Shown piece by piece: positions 17,329 through 25,842 of a DNA stretch of 64,000 bases. The stretch covers positions 1-64,000 of the forward strand of contig NZ_JAESVN010000009.1 in NCBI RefSeq assembly GCF_016765775.1, given 5' to 3'. The notes under the pieces were generated by a model. The model made no database searches, was not told the origin of the DNA, and was given only the letters and a program-made list of their open reading frames with translations. The stretch comes from Szabonella alba (GTDB taxonomy: Bacteria; Pseudomonadota; Alphaproteobacteria; Rhodobacterales; Rhodobacteraceae). The position numbers were made by a program, and so were the translations under genes. The stretch's first letter is position 1; the number at the start of each line of letters is the position of its first letter.

Positions 17329-18015
17329 ATGCCCGATACCCCCTTCGCCCCGCCCGCCCTGCCTATGATCCCGATTGCGGGGTCTGGGCAGATGTTTCCG
17401 GTCCGGCGCGTCTACTGCATCGGGCGCAACTATGCCGATCATGCGCGCGAGATGGGCCATGACCCGGATCGCGAACCGCCCTTCTTTTTCCAGAAGAACC
17501 CCGACAACCTGCATCCGGGCGGGCAGTTTCCCTATCCGCCCGGAACGTCGGACCTGCATCACGAGGTGGAATTGCTGGTCGCGCTGCATTCGGGCGGCAG
17601 CGCGATCCGGCCCGAGGCGGCGCTGTCGCATGTCTGGGGTTACGGCGTGGCACTGGACATGACCCGGCGCGACCTGCAGGGCGCCGCGAAGAAAGCAGGC
17701 CGCCCCTGGGAGATCGGCAAGGCGTTTGAGGCCTCGGCCCCGGTCGCGCCCCTGCGCCCGGCCAGCGAAATCGGCCATCCCGCGCGCGGTGCGATCAGCC
17801 TTGCGGTCAATGGCACGCCCCGCCAGTCGGGCGATCTGGCACAGATGATCTGGTCGGTGCCCGAGATCATCACCTGCCTGTCCGCGTATTTCACGCTGGC
17901 AGCGGGGGATGTGATCCTGACGGGCACGCCCGCAGGGGTCGGGGCGGTGGGACGCGGCGACCGGATCGAGGCGGCAATCGAAGGGGTCGGCGCACTGACC
18001 GTGACGGTGGTCTGA
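17329..18015 (+). CDS. Fumarylacetoacetate hydrolase family protein (fumarylpyruvate hydrolase-like)
   Basis: A 228-residue hydrolase of the FAH fold. Seen: YCIGRNYADHAREMG near residue 29, HHEVELLVAL with the metal-binding Glu residues, GVALDMTRRDLQ, KAFEASAP, and the C-terminal LTGTPAGVG loop. The length and sequence resemble fumarylpyruvate hydrolase, the last step of gentisate degradation, giving fumarate and pyruvate. Pairing with BenE supports an aromatic-acid role, but no ring-cleaving dioxygenase is in the window, so the substrate is not settled. Confidence 0.8.
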   Translation: MPDTPFAPPALPMIPIAGSGQMFPVRRVYCIGRNYADHAREMGHDPDREPPFFFQKNPDNLHPGGQFPYPPGTSDLHHEVELLVALHSGGSAIRPEAALSHVWGYGVALDMTRRDLQGAAKKAGRPWEIGKAFEASAPVAPLRPASEIGHPARGAISLAVNGTPRQSGDLAQMIWSVPEIITCLSAYFTLAAGDVILTGTPAGVGAVGRGDRIEAAIEGVGALTVTVV

Positions 18016-18084
18016 GGCGCAGAGGGTCAGGATGGCCGGAAGGGACAAAAGGGGCGCTGCCCCTCGCCGCCGCTGGCGGGTCAC

Positions 18085-18113
18085 CCCGAGGTATTTCGGC
18101 CAAGATGAAAGGG
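18085..18113. repeat. Intergenic repeat (GAGGTATTT...AAGATGAAAG type)
   Basis: CCCGAGGTATTTCGGCC followed by AAGATGAAAGG shares its core with the copies at 10721-10757 and 29611-29648. It lies between two convergent genes. Confidence 0.5.
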
Positions 18114-18129
18114 GTCAGGGCGGGGGCGG

Positions 18130-18915
18130 TCAGGGCAGGGCCGCGATTTCACGCACCCGCGCGGCGTTGTCTGGCGCGATACTGCCATCGGCCATATGCA
18201 GATTGTTCTCAAACCCCACCCGCGCCTTGCCGCCCGCTGCAAGGGCTGCGGCCAGACAGGACGTCTCGGCCCGACCGAAGGCGCAGACCGCCCAATCGGC
18301 GGCAAGATCCGCATCGGCTGCGGCGGTCAGAAAGGGCGTGATCATGGCCGGATCCGATTGTTGCCCCGCGCTGTAACGCCCCAGAACGTAAAGCAGTGTC
18401 AGCCCCCCTCCGGGGATCGTGCCTTGCGCGATTTCCTGCGCCAGCGCCGTGACCTGCCCCGCATCGTAAAGGATATGCTGCACCGCCACGGCCGCGCCGG
18501 ACAGATCATGGTACAGCGCGCGCGCGGCTGCCCGGTCCCCATCAGCCAGCATTTCGGCCAGACCGATGGAAACCCCCTCGGGCCGCCGGTCCTGTTGCAG
18601 CACCCTATGCAGCAGCGCGCGTTGCGCCGGCGCGTCATAGCGGCCCGCCGCCTCGGTCGTGATCTGGACGGGCATATCGGGCACAGCGCGGGCCATTTCG
18701 GCGATGAGCTCGCCGTAAGCCCCGGAATCCAGCCAGTGCTGGCCTTGCGCATCGCGCAGATGGGCATGGATCGCCCCTGCCCCTGCCGCATGACAGGCCG
18801 CTGCCGTGGCCACGGTTTCGGCAATCGTCACCGGCAGGGCCGGGTGATCATCCTTGCCGCGCCGTGCGCCGTTGGGGGCGACCATGACGCGCGGCAGGAT
18901 GGCAAGGCGGCTCAT
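18130..18915 (-). CDS. Beta-keto acid cleavage enzyme (DUF849/BKACE family)
   Basis: A 261-residue TIM-barrel, zinc-dependent enzyme of the BKACE family, which condenses acetyl-CoA with a beta-keto acid and releases acetoacetate and a new acyl-CoA. Seen: VAPNGARRGKDDHPALP at the start, the zinc ligands in IHAHLRD, the EGVSIGLAEM strand, and GFENNLHMADGS with the catalytic Glu region. It is slightly shorter than characterised members. It overlaps the upstream aminotransferase by four bases (ATGA), implying translational coupling. Together they could turn a beta-amino acid into a beta-keto acid and cleave it; the substrate is unknown. Confidence 0.85.
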   Translation of the reverse strand: MSRLAILPRVMVAPNGARRGKDDHPALPVTIAETVATAAACHAAGAGAIHAHLRDAQGQHWLDSGAYGELIAEMARAVPDMPVQITTEAAGRYDAPAQRALLHRVLQQDRRPEGVSIGLAEMLADGDRAAARALYHDLSGAAVAVQHILYDAGQVTALAQEIAQGTIPGGGLTLLYVLGRYSAGQQSDPAMITPFLTAAADADLAADWAVCAFGRAETSCLAAALAAGGKARVGFENNLHMADGSIAPDNAARVREIAALP

Positions 18916-20240
18916 GCCGCCAGCGCCCGCTCTACGGCGCGAGCCAGTTTGTCGGTCAGTTCAGTGATCTGATCGGTGCTGATGATGAAGGGCGGGGCCA
19001 GCAGGATATGATCGCCCCGCTGCCCGTCGATCGTGCCGCCCATCGGATAGCAGATCAGCCCTTCTTCCATCGCCGCCGCTTTCACCTTTGCATGAAGTTT
19101 GCGGGCCGAATCGAAGGGGTCTTTCGTCTCACGATCCATCACAATCTCAAGCCCGCGGAAAAGACCGCGCCCGCGGATATCGCCAATGTGGGGATGCTGG
19201 CCGAATCGCGCCTCTAGGGCGGCCTGAAGCATCGCGCCGCGCGATTGCACCTGCGCCAGCAACCCCCGGTCGTGGATCGCGCGCAGCACGGCCCCCGCAC
19301 CTGCCGCCGCCATCGCATGACCCATATAGGTATGGCCATGCTGGAAAAAGCCTGATCCGGCGGCAATCGCGTCATAGATCCGGGCGGAGGTCAGCAGCGC
19401 ACCGATGGGCTGATAGCCCGCGCCCAGACCCTTGGCCACGGTGATCATATCGGGCGCAACGCCATCCGCGGTGCAGGCGTAAAGTTGCCCGGTGCGCCCC
19501 ATGCCGCACATCACCTCATCCAGGATCAGCAGAACGCCGTGCCGGTCACAGATCTCTCGGATGCGTTTCAGATAGCCCGGTACGGCGGGCACCGCGCCCA
19601 TCGTCGCCCCGACGACCGGTTCGGCGACAAAGGCCATCACGGTTTCGGGGCCAAGGCGCAGGATCTCGGTCTCAAGCTCATCGGCGACGCGACGGCCATA
19701 ATCGTGCAGGCTTTCGCCCTCCTGCCGATCCCGATAGGCGTAGCACGGCGCGATATGGCTGGTTTCCACCAGCAGCGGCGCGAATTGCGCGCGACGCCAT
19801 TCATTGCCCCCCGCCGCCAGCGCCCCCAGCGTATTGCCGTGATAGCTTTGCCGCCTTGCAATCACGCGGTGACGCTGCGGCTGGCCGGTCTCCATGAAAT
19901 ATTGTCGCGCCAGCTTGATCGCGGCCTCGACCGCCTCGGACCCGCCCGAGACCAGATAGGCGCGGTCAATCCCTTCGGGCGCGTCCGCAATCAGCAGATC
20001 GGCCAGCGTTTCAGCCGCGTCCGAGGTGAAGAACCCGGTATGGGCAAAGGCCAGACGATCAAGCTGATCATGCAGGGCCGCGCGGATATCGGGATCGGAA
20101 TGGCCAAGGCAAGACACCGCCGCCCCGCCCGACCCGTCCAGATAGCGCTTGCCCGTCGCGTCGATGATATAGCACCCATCGCCCGTACGGGCGATGGGCA
20201 GACTGCCGCGCGTGCTGCGGCCAAAGACATGGCCCGGCAT
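18912..20240 (-). CDS. Class III aminotransferase
   Basis: PLP-dependent omega-amino acid aminotransferase of 442 residues. Seen: YLDGSGGAAVSCLGH near the N-terminus, SGGSEAVEAAIKLARQY for PLP phosphate, YHGNTLGALAAGG, LILDEVMCGMGRTG with the PLP-binding Asp, and the Schiff-base lysine in VAKGLGAGYQP. Members use beta-alanine, taurine, putrescine or other omega/beta amino acids. The ATG at 20240 follows the universal stress protein stop by one base; the open frame reaching 20306 would overlap that gene. It overlaps the downstream BKACE gene by four bases. Confidence 0.88.
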   Translation of the reverse strand: MPGHVFGRSTRGSLPIARTGDGCYIIDATGKRYLDGSGGAAVSCLGHSDPDIRAALHDQLDRLAFAHTGFFTSDAAETLADLLIADAPEGIDRAYLVSGGSEAVEAAIKLARQYFMETGQPQRHRVIARRQSYHGNTLGALAAGGNEWRRAQFAPLLVETSHIAPCYAYRDRQEGESLHDYGRRVADELETEILRLGPETVMAFVAEPVVGATMGAVPAVPGYLKRIREICDRHGVLLILDEVMCGMGRTGQLYACTADGVAPDMITVAKGLGAGYQPIGALLTSARIYDAIAAGSGFFQHGHTYMGHAMAAAGAGAVLRAIHDRGLLAQVQSRGAMLQAALEARFGQHPHIGDIRGRGLFRGLEIVMDRETKDPFDSARKLHAKVKAAAMEEGLICYPMGGTIDGQRGDHILLAPPFIISTDQITELTDKLARAVERALAA

Positions 20241-20241
20241 G

Positions 20242-20667
20242 TCAGTCCCGCACGACATAGACCGAACAGGGCGCGTGACGGACCACCCGCGCGGCATTGG
20301 GGCCAAGCAGGTAATCCTTCAGCGCCGGACGATGCGCGCCCATCACAATGACATCCGCCCGCAACTTGTCGGCAGCGCGCAGAATCTCATCATAGATCGT
20401 GCCGTGAAGAACATGGGGACGCACGTCCACCCCGTCTGGAATATTGGCCGCCGTCCAGTCGGACAGCGCCTTGCCGAAGGCGGTCAGGGCCTCTTTCTCA
20501 TGATCCTTGCGGAAATAGGCACCGACCTGCGACATGCCGTAATCGGGCAGCACGCTGACGACATGCAGCATGCCCCCCTGCCCCAGCATCGACAGCGCCT
20601 CGGCCAGCGGTTTTTTCCAGTTGTCGCGATCGGACAGATCAATCGGCAGAAGGATTATTCTGGACAT
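20242..20667 (-). CDS. Universal stress protein family
   Basis: A 141-residue UspA-fold protein. The N-terminus RIILLPIDLSDRDNW and the nucleotide-binding GAHRPALKDYLLGPNAARVV, followed by CSVYVV, match ATP-binding Usp proteins. Genes of this type commonly accompany TRAP/TAXI transporters and may modulate transport. The ATG at 20667 has GAGGGG six bases upstream; the ATG at 20673 is too close. It is encoded between the TRAP permease and the aminotransferase, in the same operon. Confidence 0.88.
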   Translation of the reverse strand: MSRIILLPIDLSDRDNWKKPLAEALSMLGQGGMLHVVSVLPDYGMSQVGAYFRKDHEKEALTAFGKALSDWTAANIPDGVDVRPHVLHGTIYDEILRAADKLRADVIVMGAHRPALKDYLLGPNAARVVRHAPCSVYVVRD

Positions 20668-20677
20668 GGGCATCCCC

Positions 20678-23329
20678 TCAGAATGCAGGTGTGGTCTGGC
20701 GGCGGCGCTGGAACATCACGACGACCCCCAGCAGCAACAGCGCGGGAATATAGAACAGTTCCTGCGGCAGACGGTCATTCGGGCGTTGGACACTGACGAT
20801 CTCGACCTGCTGCTCGCCGTAGAAATCGAAGCCCTGCAGCGCCTCCGAGAAGGGCGTCGCAGGCAAGGGTTCCTCCATCACCAGACGCCCCTCCTCGGGC
20901 ATCAGAAACAGCCCGGTTGCAGCAACGCGGCCCTCGGGCGGCGTGTCGTCCACATCCAGCACAAGGGTCGTGCTGCGCGGCTGACCGGTGGTGAAATCCG
21001 GCCCCGCCACCACAAAGCGCAGATAATCACCCTCATCCGCGCCGGTCAGGGCGGTTTCAAACTCGGTTCCGGCCTCCGCGACATAGGCAGGCTGCAGGCG
21101 GTCAAGCCAGAAATTTGGCACGAACAGCGTGAAGGCCACCAGCAGCAGTGCCGCCGATTCCCACCAACGCGACCGGGCAAGGAAATAGCCCTGCGTCGCA
21201 GCCGCGAAGAGCAGCATCGCGAAGGTCGCCACGACAAAGACCTTGATGGCCATCAGGATGCCCGCCGCGGTGCCAAGGTCGATACCATACAGGATCAGCG
21301 CCGGGTTGTAGATGAACAGGAAGGGCAGCGCGACCGTGCGCAGGCTGTAGAAGAAGGCGGTGAAACCGGTCTTGATCGGGTCCCCCCCCGAGACGGCAGC
21401 CGCCGCGAAACTGGCCAGCCCCACAGGCGGCGTCACATCCGCCATGATCCCGAAATAGAACACGAAAAGATGCGCCGCGATCAGCGGGATGATCAGCCCT
21501 TCCTGTGCGCCAAGACTGACCACGACCGTCGCCATCAAGGATGAGACGACGATATAGTTCGCCGTGGTCGGCAGCCCCAGACCAAGGATCAGTGAGAAGA
21601 CTCCGACCAGCACCAGCATCAGGAACAGGTTCCCGCCCGACAGCAGTTCGACCAGGCCGGCAAGCTCGGTCCCGATGGGGGTGCGGGTTACGGTGGCGAC
21701 GATGATACCGGCGGCCCCGGTGGCAACTGCGATGCCGATCATGTTGCGCGAACCGGCAATCATGCCCTCGATCAGATCGTCGAAACCGGACCGAAGATGC
21801 GCGCCCAGATTGCTTTCGCCGCGCAGCATCGCCTTGATCGGCTTTTGCGTCAGCAGGATCACCAGCATGACCAGCACGGCATAGAAGGCCGATTTCGCAG
21901 GCGACTGGCGTTCGACCATCAGATACCAGACCAGAACGACGATCGGCAGGATGTAATGCAGCCCCGTCGGCACGACCTCGGCCATGACCGGCAGCTTGAT
22001 CTGTTCGGCATTGGGATCGTCGGGTTCAAGATCGGGACGTTTGGACGCGACCATGAGACAGAGGAAATAGATCACCCCGACCGCCACGATCAGCACCAGC
22101 GGCGCGATGCCCGGTGCGACCGCGCGCAGCGCCTGAACCGCCCAGATCACACCATAGAAAACCACGCCCGCAATCGCGAAGCCGACAAAGACCTTGAGCA
22201 GCATGCCCAACAGGCTTTTCGATTCGCCCAATGCGGGCATCTCGCTTTTCAGCGCTTCCAGATGGACGATATAGACCAGCGCGATATAGCTGATGATCGC
22301 CGGGATGAAGGCGTGCTTGATGACGTCGAGATAGGAAATCCCGATGAATTCGACCATCAGGAAGGCGGCAGCGCCCATGACCGGCGGCATGATCTGCCCG
22401 TTGACCGATGAGGCAACCTCAACCGCGCCGGCCTTTTCGGCCGAGAAGCCCACGCGCTTCATCAGCGGGATGGTGAAGGTCCCGGTAGTGACCACATTGG
22501 CGATGGAGGACCCCGAGATCAGCCCCGTTGCGGCCGAACCGACCACGGCGGCCTTGGCCGGCCCGCCGCGCAGATTGCCAAGCCCGGCAAAGGCCATCTT
22601 GATGAAGTAATTCCCAGCCCCGGCCTTATCCAAGAGCGAGCCGAACAGCACGAAAAGAAAAACAAAGGCGGTGGACACCCCCAGCGGAATGCCGAAAACC
22701 CCCTCGGTCGACAGCCATTGCGTGTTGACGATGGAACTGAAGGTACGGCCCTGATGGGCGATCAGGTCGGGGATCAGCCAGCCCTGCCCGAAATAGCTGT
22801 AGGCCAGAAAGATCGAGGCAACGACGGTCAGCGCCGGACCAAGTGAGCGGCGGCTGGCCTCCAGCAGCACCAGAATGCCGATGGCGCCCACCCAGATCTG
22901 CGATTGCGTCGGCAGACCGGACCGCGCGGTATTGGCCAGATCGCCCGCGAACCAGAAGATGTAAAGCGCACAACCCGCGCCAAGCACGGCCAGCACCCAA
23001 TCATAGATCGGAATATAATCGCGCGGCGATGTCTTGGCCGCCGGATAGGCCAGAAAGGCCAGCGCCAGCGCCAGCGCCAGATGCATCGGACGGGTCTGGT
23101 CCGATCCGAGGATCTTCACGAAGGGCAATTGCCCGAACCAGAATTGCGGCTCGGCGATCCAGACCTGAAACAGCGCCCAGAACAGCGCCAGCCCCGCGAT
23201 CAGCAGCGCCACGGCCCGGCTGCGGGGGTTGCGCGCACCGCTGTCGGTCGACGCCACCAGATCCTGCAACTCATCATCCGAAAACGCCCGGCCCTTGCCG
23301 TCACGTCCACCTTCACCAGCTCCGGCCAT
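20678..23329 (-). CDS. TRAP transporter fused 4TM/12TM permease
   Basis: An 883-residue inner-membrane protein in which the small and large TRAP permease subunits are fused, as is usual for TAXI-TRAP systems. There is a soluble N-terminus of about 35 residues, then at least 16 hydrophobic segments. SAATGLISGSSIANVVTTGT and LGLGLPTTANYIV are the two DctM-type motifs. After about residue 760 comes a DUF3394 soluble tail and a last helix. It moves an organic acid or amino acid with the sodium or proton gradient. Its receptor is the upstream gene, separated by a hairpin. Confidence 0.93.
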   Translation of the reverse strand: MAGAGEGGRDGKGRAFSDDELQDLVASTDSGARNPRSRAVALLIAGLALFWALFQVWIAEPQFWFGQLPFVKILGSDQTRPMHLALALALAFLAYPAAKTSPRDYIPIYDWVLAVLGAGCALYIFWFAGDLANTARSGLPTQSQIWVGAIGILVLLEASRRSLGPALTVVASIFLAYSYFGQGWLIPDLIAHQGRTFSSIVNTQWLSTEGVFGIPLGVSTAFVFLFVLFGSLLDKAGAGNYFIKMAFAGLGNLRGGPAKAAVVGSAATGLISGSSIANVVTTGTFTIPLMKRVGFSAEKAGAVEVASSVNGQIMPPVMGAAAFLMVEFIGISYLDVIKHAFIPAIISYIALVYIVHLEALKSEMPALGESKSLLGMLLKVFVGFAIAGVVFYGVIWAVQALRAVAPGIAPLVLIVAVGVIYFLCLMVASKRPDLEPDDPNAEQIKLPVMAEVVPTGLHYILPIVVLVWYLMVERQSPAKSAFYAVLVMLVILLTQKPIKAMLRGESNLGAHLRSGFDDLIEGMIAGSRNMIGIAVATGAAGIIVATVTRTPIGTELAGLVELLSGGNLFLMLVLVGVFSLILGLGLPTTANYIVVSSLMATVVVSLGAQEGLIIPLIAAHLFVFYFGIMADVTPPVGLASFAAAAVSGGDPIKTGFTAFFYSLRTVALPFLFIYNPALILYGIDLGTAAGILMAIKVFVVATFAMLLFAAATQGYFLARSRWWESAALLLVAFTLFVPNFWLDRLQPAYVAEAGTEFETALTGADEGDYLRFVVAGPDFTTGQPRSTTLVLDVDDTPPEGRVAATGLFLMPEEGRLVMEEPLPATPFSEALQGFDFYGEQQVEIVSVQRPNDRLPQELFYIPALLLLGVVVMFQRRRQTTPAF

Positions 23330-23387
23330 GCAGTCCCCCTGCCTGTTGCAACGTCACGCAAAAATGCGGGAATTCTCCCGTCGTGAA

Positions 23388-23416
23388 AGGGCCTGCCGGA
23401 TATTTACCGGCAGGCC
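23388..23416 (-). terminator. Intra-operon hairpin between TAXI receptor and TRAP permease
   Basis: GGGCCTGCCGG and CCGGCAGGCCC are perfect 11-bp arms around ATATTTA. Located just after the receptor stop, it probably causes partial termination or 3'-end protection so that the receptor is made in excess. Confidence 0.65.
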
Positions 23417-23428
23417 CCCGGATACAGC

Positions 23429-24394
23429 TTACTGCATCAGCCCCGCTTCGCGGTAGTAGCGCACCGCACCATCATGCAGCGGTGCGGAATTGCCGTCATT
23501 CACCATCTGCTCCGGATCAAGATTTTCCAGCGCCGGGTGCAGGCTCTTGAACTGGTCCAGATTTTCGAAGATCGCCTTGGTGACGTTATAGACAACTTCC
23601 TCGGGCACATCGGCCGAGGTCACAAAGGTCGCGCCAACGCCGAAGGTCGTGGCGTCGCTGTCGGTGCCCCGATACATGCCGCCCGGAATCGTGGCGACAC
23701 GGTAATAGGGATTGGCCTCGATCAGGGCGGTGATCGCGTCGCCGGTCACATTGACCAGAACCGTGTCGCAGGCAGTGGTGGCTTCCTGAATGGCGCCCGA
23801 GGGGTGGCCGACGGTGTAGACCATCGCATCGACATTGTTGTCGCACAGCGCCGCTGCCTGTTCGGCGGGCGGCAGTTCCGAGGCGACCGCGAAATCGGCG
23901 ACGGTCCAGCCAAGCGCCTCAAGCACGACATCCATCGTGGCGCGCTGACCGGAACCGGGATTGCCGATATTCACGCGCTTGCCCTTGAGATCCTCGAAAT
24001 TGGTGATCCCGGCATCGGCGCGGGCAACCACGGTGAAGGGCTCGGGATGCAGCGAGAACACCGCGCGCAGCCCCTCAAAGGCACCGCCATCGGCGAACTG
24101 GCCCGAACCGTTCAGCGAATGGAACTGGATATCGGATTGCGCCACACCGAATTCCATCTCACCCGAGCGGATCGCGTTCACGTTGAAGACCGAGCCGCCC
24201 GTCGATTCGACGCCGCAGCGGATGCCGTGTTCGGCGCGGTCCCGGTTGACCAGACGGCAGATCGCGCCGCCTGCGGGGTAATAGACGCCGGTCACACCGC
24301 CGGTGCCAATGGAAATGAACGTCTGCTGGGCCTGTGCTGCACCCCCTGCCATCGCAAGGGCTGCGGCCGCTCCGGCCATCCAGAACTTCGTCAT
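23429..24394 (-). CDS. TAXI-family TRAP solute-binding receptor
   Basis: Periplasmic receptor of 321 residues. A signal peptide ([20 protein letters not shown], cleavage after AQA) is followed by [20 protein letters not shown], the diagnostic TAXI start. [20 protein letters not shown] and the VYTVGHPSG segment also fit. TAXI receptors bind ligands such as glutamate, glutamine or other small acids. The ATG at 24394 has GGAGAAGG upstream; the frame open to 24469 would displace the signal peptide. The gene leads the operon running down to the BKACE gene and is divergent from an RpiR regulator. Confidence 0.93.
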   Translation of the reverse strand: MTKFWMAGAAAALAMAGGAAQAQQTFISIGTGGVTGVYYPAGGAICRLVNRDRAEHGIRCGVESTGGSVFNVNAIRSGEMEFGVAQSDIQFHSLNGSGQFADGGAFEGLRAVFSLHPEPFTVVARADAGITNFEDLKGKRVNIGNPGSGQRATMDVVLEALGWTVADFAVASELPPAEQAAALCDNNVDAMVYTVGHPSGAIQEATTACDTVLVNVTGDAITALIEANPYYRVATIPGGMYRGTDSDATTFGVGATFVTSADVPEEVVYNVTKAIFENLDQFKSLHPALENLDPEQMVNDGNSAPLHDGAVRYYREAGLMQ

Positions 24395-24496
24395 TGCCTT
24401 CTCCTGTTGTTCTGTCGTGGGGCCGCATTCCGGCCCTGAACCCTGACGAAATACCGAACGTATCGTCATCGGGACTTGCTCAGTGAAACAAATGTG

Positions 24497-24519
24497 TTGA
24501 TTCTGTCAAACAGAATCAA
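24497..24519. promoter_or_regulatory. Operator-like palindrome in the TAXI/RpiR divergent promoter
   Basis: TTGATTCTGT (24497-24506) and ACAGAATCAA (24510-24519) are perfect 10-bp arms with a 3-base centre. On the minus strand a consensus TTGACA at 24509-24504 lies across the centre, so a bound repressor would cover the -35 box of the transporter operon. RpiR is the obvious candidate binder. Confidence 0.7.
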
Positions 24520-24568
24520 AAGTGTATCAGTTCCGAGTTGCACCGCAGTCCTGCAGGGGAACCGATCC

Positions 24569-25606
24569 ATGCCCGAACACGCCGTCAATCCGGATGCGCC
24601 CGCGCTTGCAGGGCCGCCCGATCTGCCCTCATCCACCGCTGTCCGGACATCGCGTGACAAGCCCTGTGACGTCACGGCCCCACCCTCTCAGGCGCCTGCC
24701 GCTGCAAACCCGCTGACCCTGCTGCGCGACCGCATGGCAGAGCTTGCCAGTTCCGGCGCACCCGGACTGCGGCCCTTCGCGGCATGGCTTGCCGCGCGGC
24801 CCGAGGAACTGGCGTTCCATTCCGTGCGCAGTTTGGCCGAGGCGGCGGGCAGTGACCCCAATATCGTGATGCGGGCGATCAAGGCCGCCGGGTTCGGCAG
24901 TTTCGCCCGCACCCGCAAACAGGTGCAGCAATGCCTGCGCGAAACCGAGCGCGGCTATGTCGCCCGGGCCGGGGCGCTGGCCGGGCAATCGCCGGATGCG
25001 CTGCTGGAGGAGTTGTCCCGCGCCGCGCGCAGCAATGCCGAACAGGCCTTCGACCCGCTGCTGACCGCGACGCTGGACGAGGTGGTGCCCCATCTGCTGG
25101 CTGCGCGGCGCATCCATTGCATCGGTATGCGCATGGGATACGCGCTGGCGCATTACTTCACCTATCGCGGTGCCGTGGCGCATGGCAATGTGACCCCCTC
25201 GCCCGCGCAGCCCGGGCTGATCGCCGATCAGTTGGCCGAGTGCGGGCCCGAGGATGTGGTGATCGTCATTTCCTTTGCCCATTACTCGTCCGAGGTGGTG
25301 CGCGCCGCGCGCATTGCGCGGATGCAGGGCGCGAAGGTGATCGCGCTGACGGATCATCCCGCCTCGCCACTAGTGCCTGAGGCCTGGCGCGTGCTGCGCG
25401 CGCCGGTCGCGGGGCCGCATGTGATGTATTCGGTCGCCGGCGCGCTGCTGATCGTCGAGACCTTGCTGGAACTGATGGCCGCACGGGATGGCGCGGCGCG
25501 CGACCGGATCGACCGGTTCGAAAGCCGCCTGCTGGAACTGGGCGCCTATGTCGGCACCCCCACGCCCCCTTCGCTGCGGCGGCGGGGGCGGAAATCAACG
25601 GGTTAG
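24569..25606 (+). CDS. MurR/RpiR family transcriptional regulator
   Basis: A 345-residue regulator with an N-terminal helix-turn-helix of the RpiR type (VRSLAEAAGSDPNIVMRAIKA) and a C-terminal SIS domain (ARRIHCIGMRMGYALAHYF, later DVVIVISFAHYSSEVVRAA) that normally senses phosphosugars or other small ligands. An Ala/Pro-rich lead of about 50 residues precedes the helix-turn-helix. The ATG at 24569 has AGGGGAACC upstream; 24476 would lie in the operator. Its divergence from the TAXI-TRAP operon and the palindrome between them suggest it controls that operon and itself. Confidence 0.88.
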   Translation: MPEHAVNPDAPALAGPPDLPSSTAVRTSRDKPCDVTAPPSQAPAAANPLTLLRDRMAELASSGAPGLRPFAAWLAARPEELAFHSVRSLAEAAGSDPNIVMRAIKAAGFGSFARTRKQVQQCLRETERGYVARAGALAGQSPDALLEELSRAARSNAEQAFDPLLTATLDEVVPHLLAARRIHCIGMRMGYALAHYFTYRGAVAHGNVTPSPAQPGLIADQLAECGPEDVVIVISFAHYSSEVVRAARIARMQGAKVIALTDHPASPLVPEAWRVLRAPVAGPHVMYSVAGALLIVETLLELMAARDGAARDRIDRFESRLLELGAYVGTPTPPSLRRRGRKSTG

Positions 25607-25728
25607 TCCAGCGCAGACAGGGAAGGCGCGGCCGCGACCTGTGCCTGTGCCTGTAAAACGGGCCACAAAACGCCACCCGGCAAAATCCGCGCAACGCGCA
25701 GGACAGCGGCCATGTATTTGTTTTGAAA

Positions 25729-25805
25729 TGGTGGCGAGGGAGGGACTCGAACCCTCGACCTTGCGATTATGAGTCGCACGCTCTAACCAGCTGAGCTACC
25801 TAGCC
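25729..25805 (-). tRNA. tRNA-Met (CAU), elongator type
   Basis: A 77-nt cloverleaf with encoded CCA. The anticodon CAU is complementary to 25769-25771. D stem GCTC/GAGC, anticodon stem TGCGA/TCGCA with loop CTCATAA and T stem GAGGG/CCCTC are all intact. The acceptor stem GGCTAGG pairs with CCTCGCC except for a U-C mismatch at position 4-69. G1-C72 argues against an initiator tRNA. The Ile-lysidine CAU type cannot be fully excluded. Confidence 0.9.
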
Positions 25806-25842
25806 ACTTGAGGCGGGTGACTAGGTCAGCCGCCCCACAGCG

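Noticed and set aside
24476-24568. Earlier start for the RpiR gene
   Set aside because: It would place coding sequence over the palindrome and lacks a ribosome-binding site; the ATG at 24569 has one.
25729-25805. tRNA-Ile with lysidine-modified CAU anticodon, or initiator tRNA-Met
   Set aside because: G1-C72 pairing excludes the initiator type; the body resembles elongator Met more than Ile2, though identity elements cannot be fully judged without comparison.
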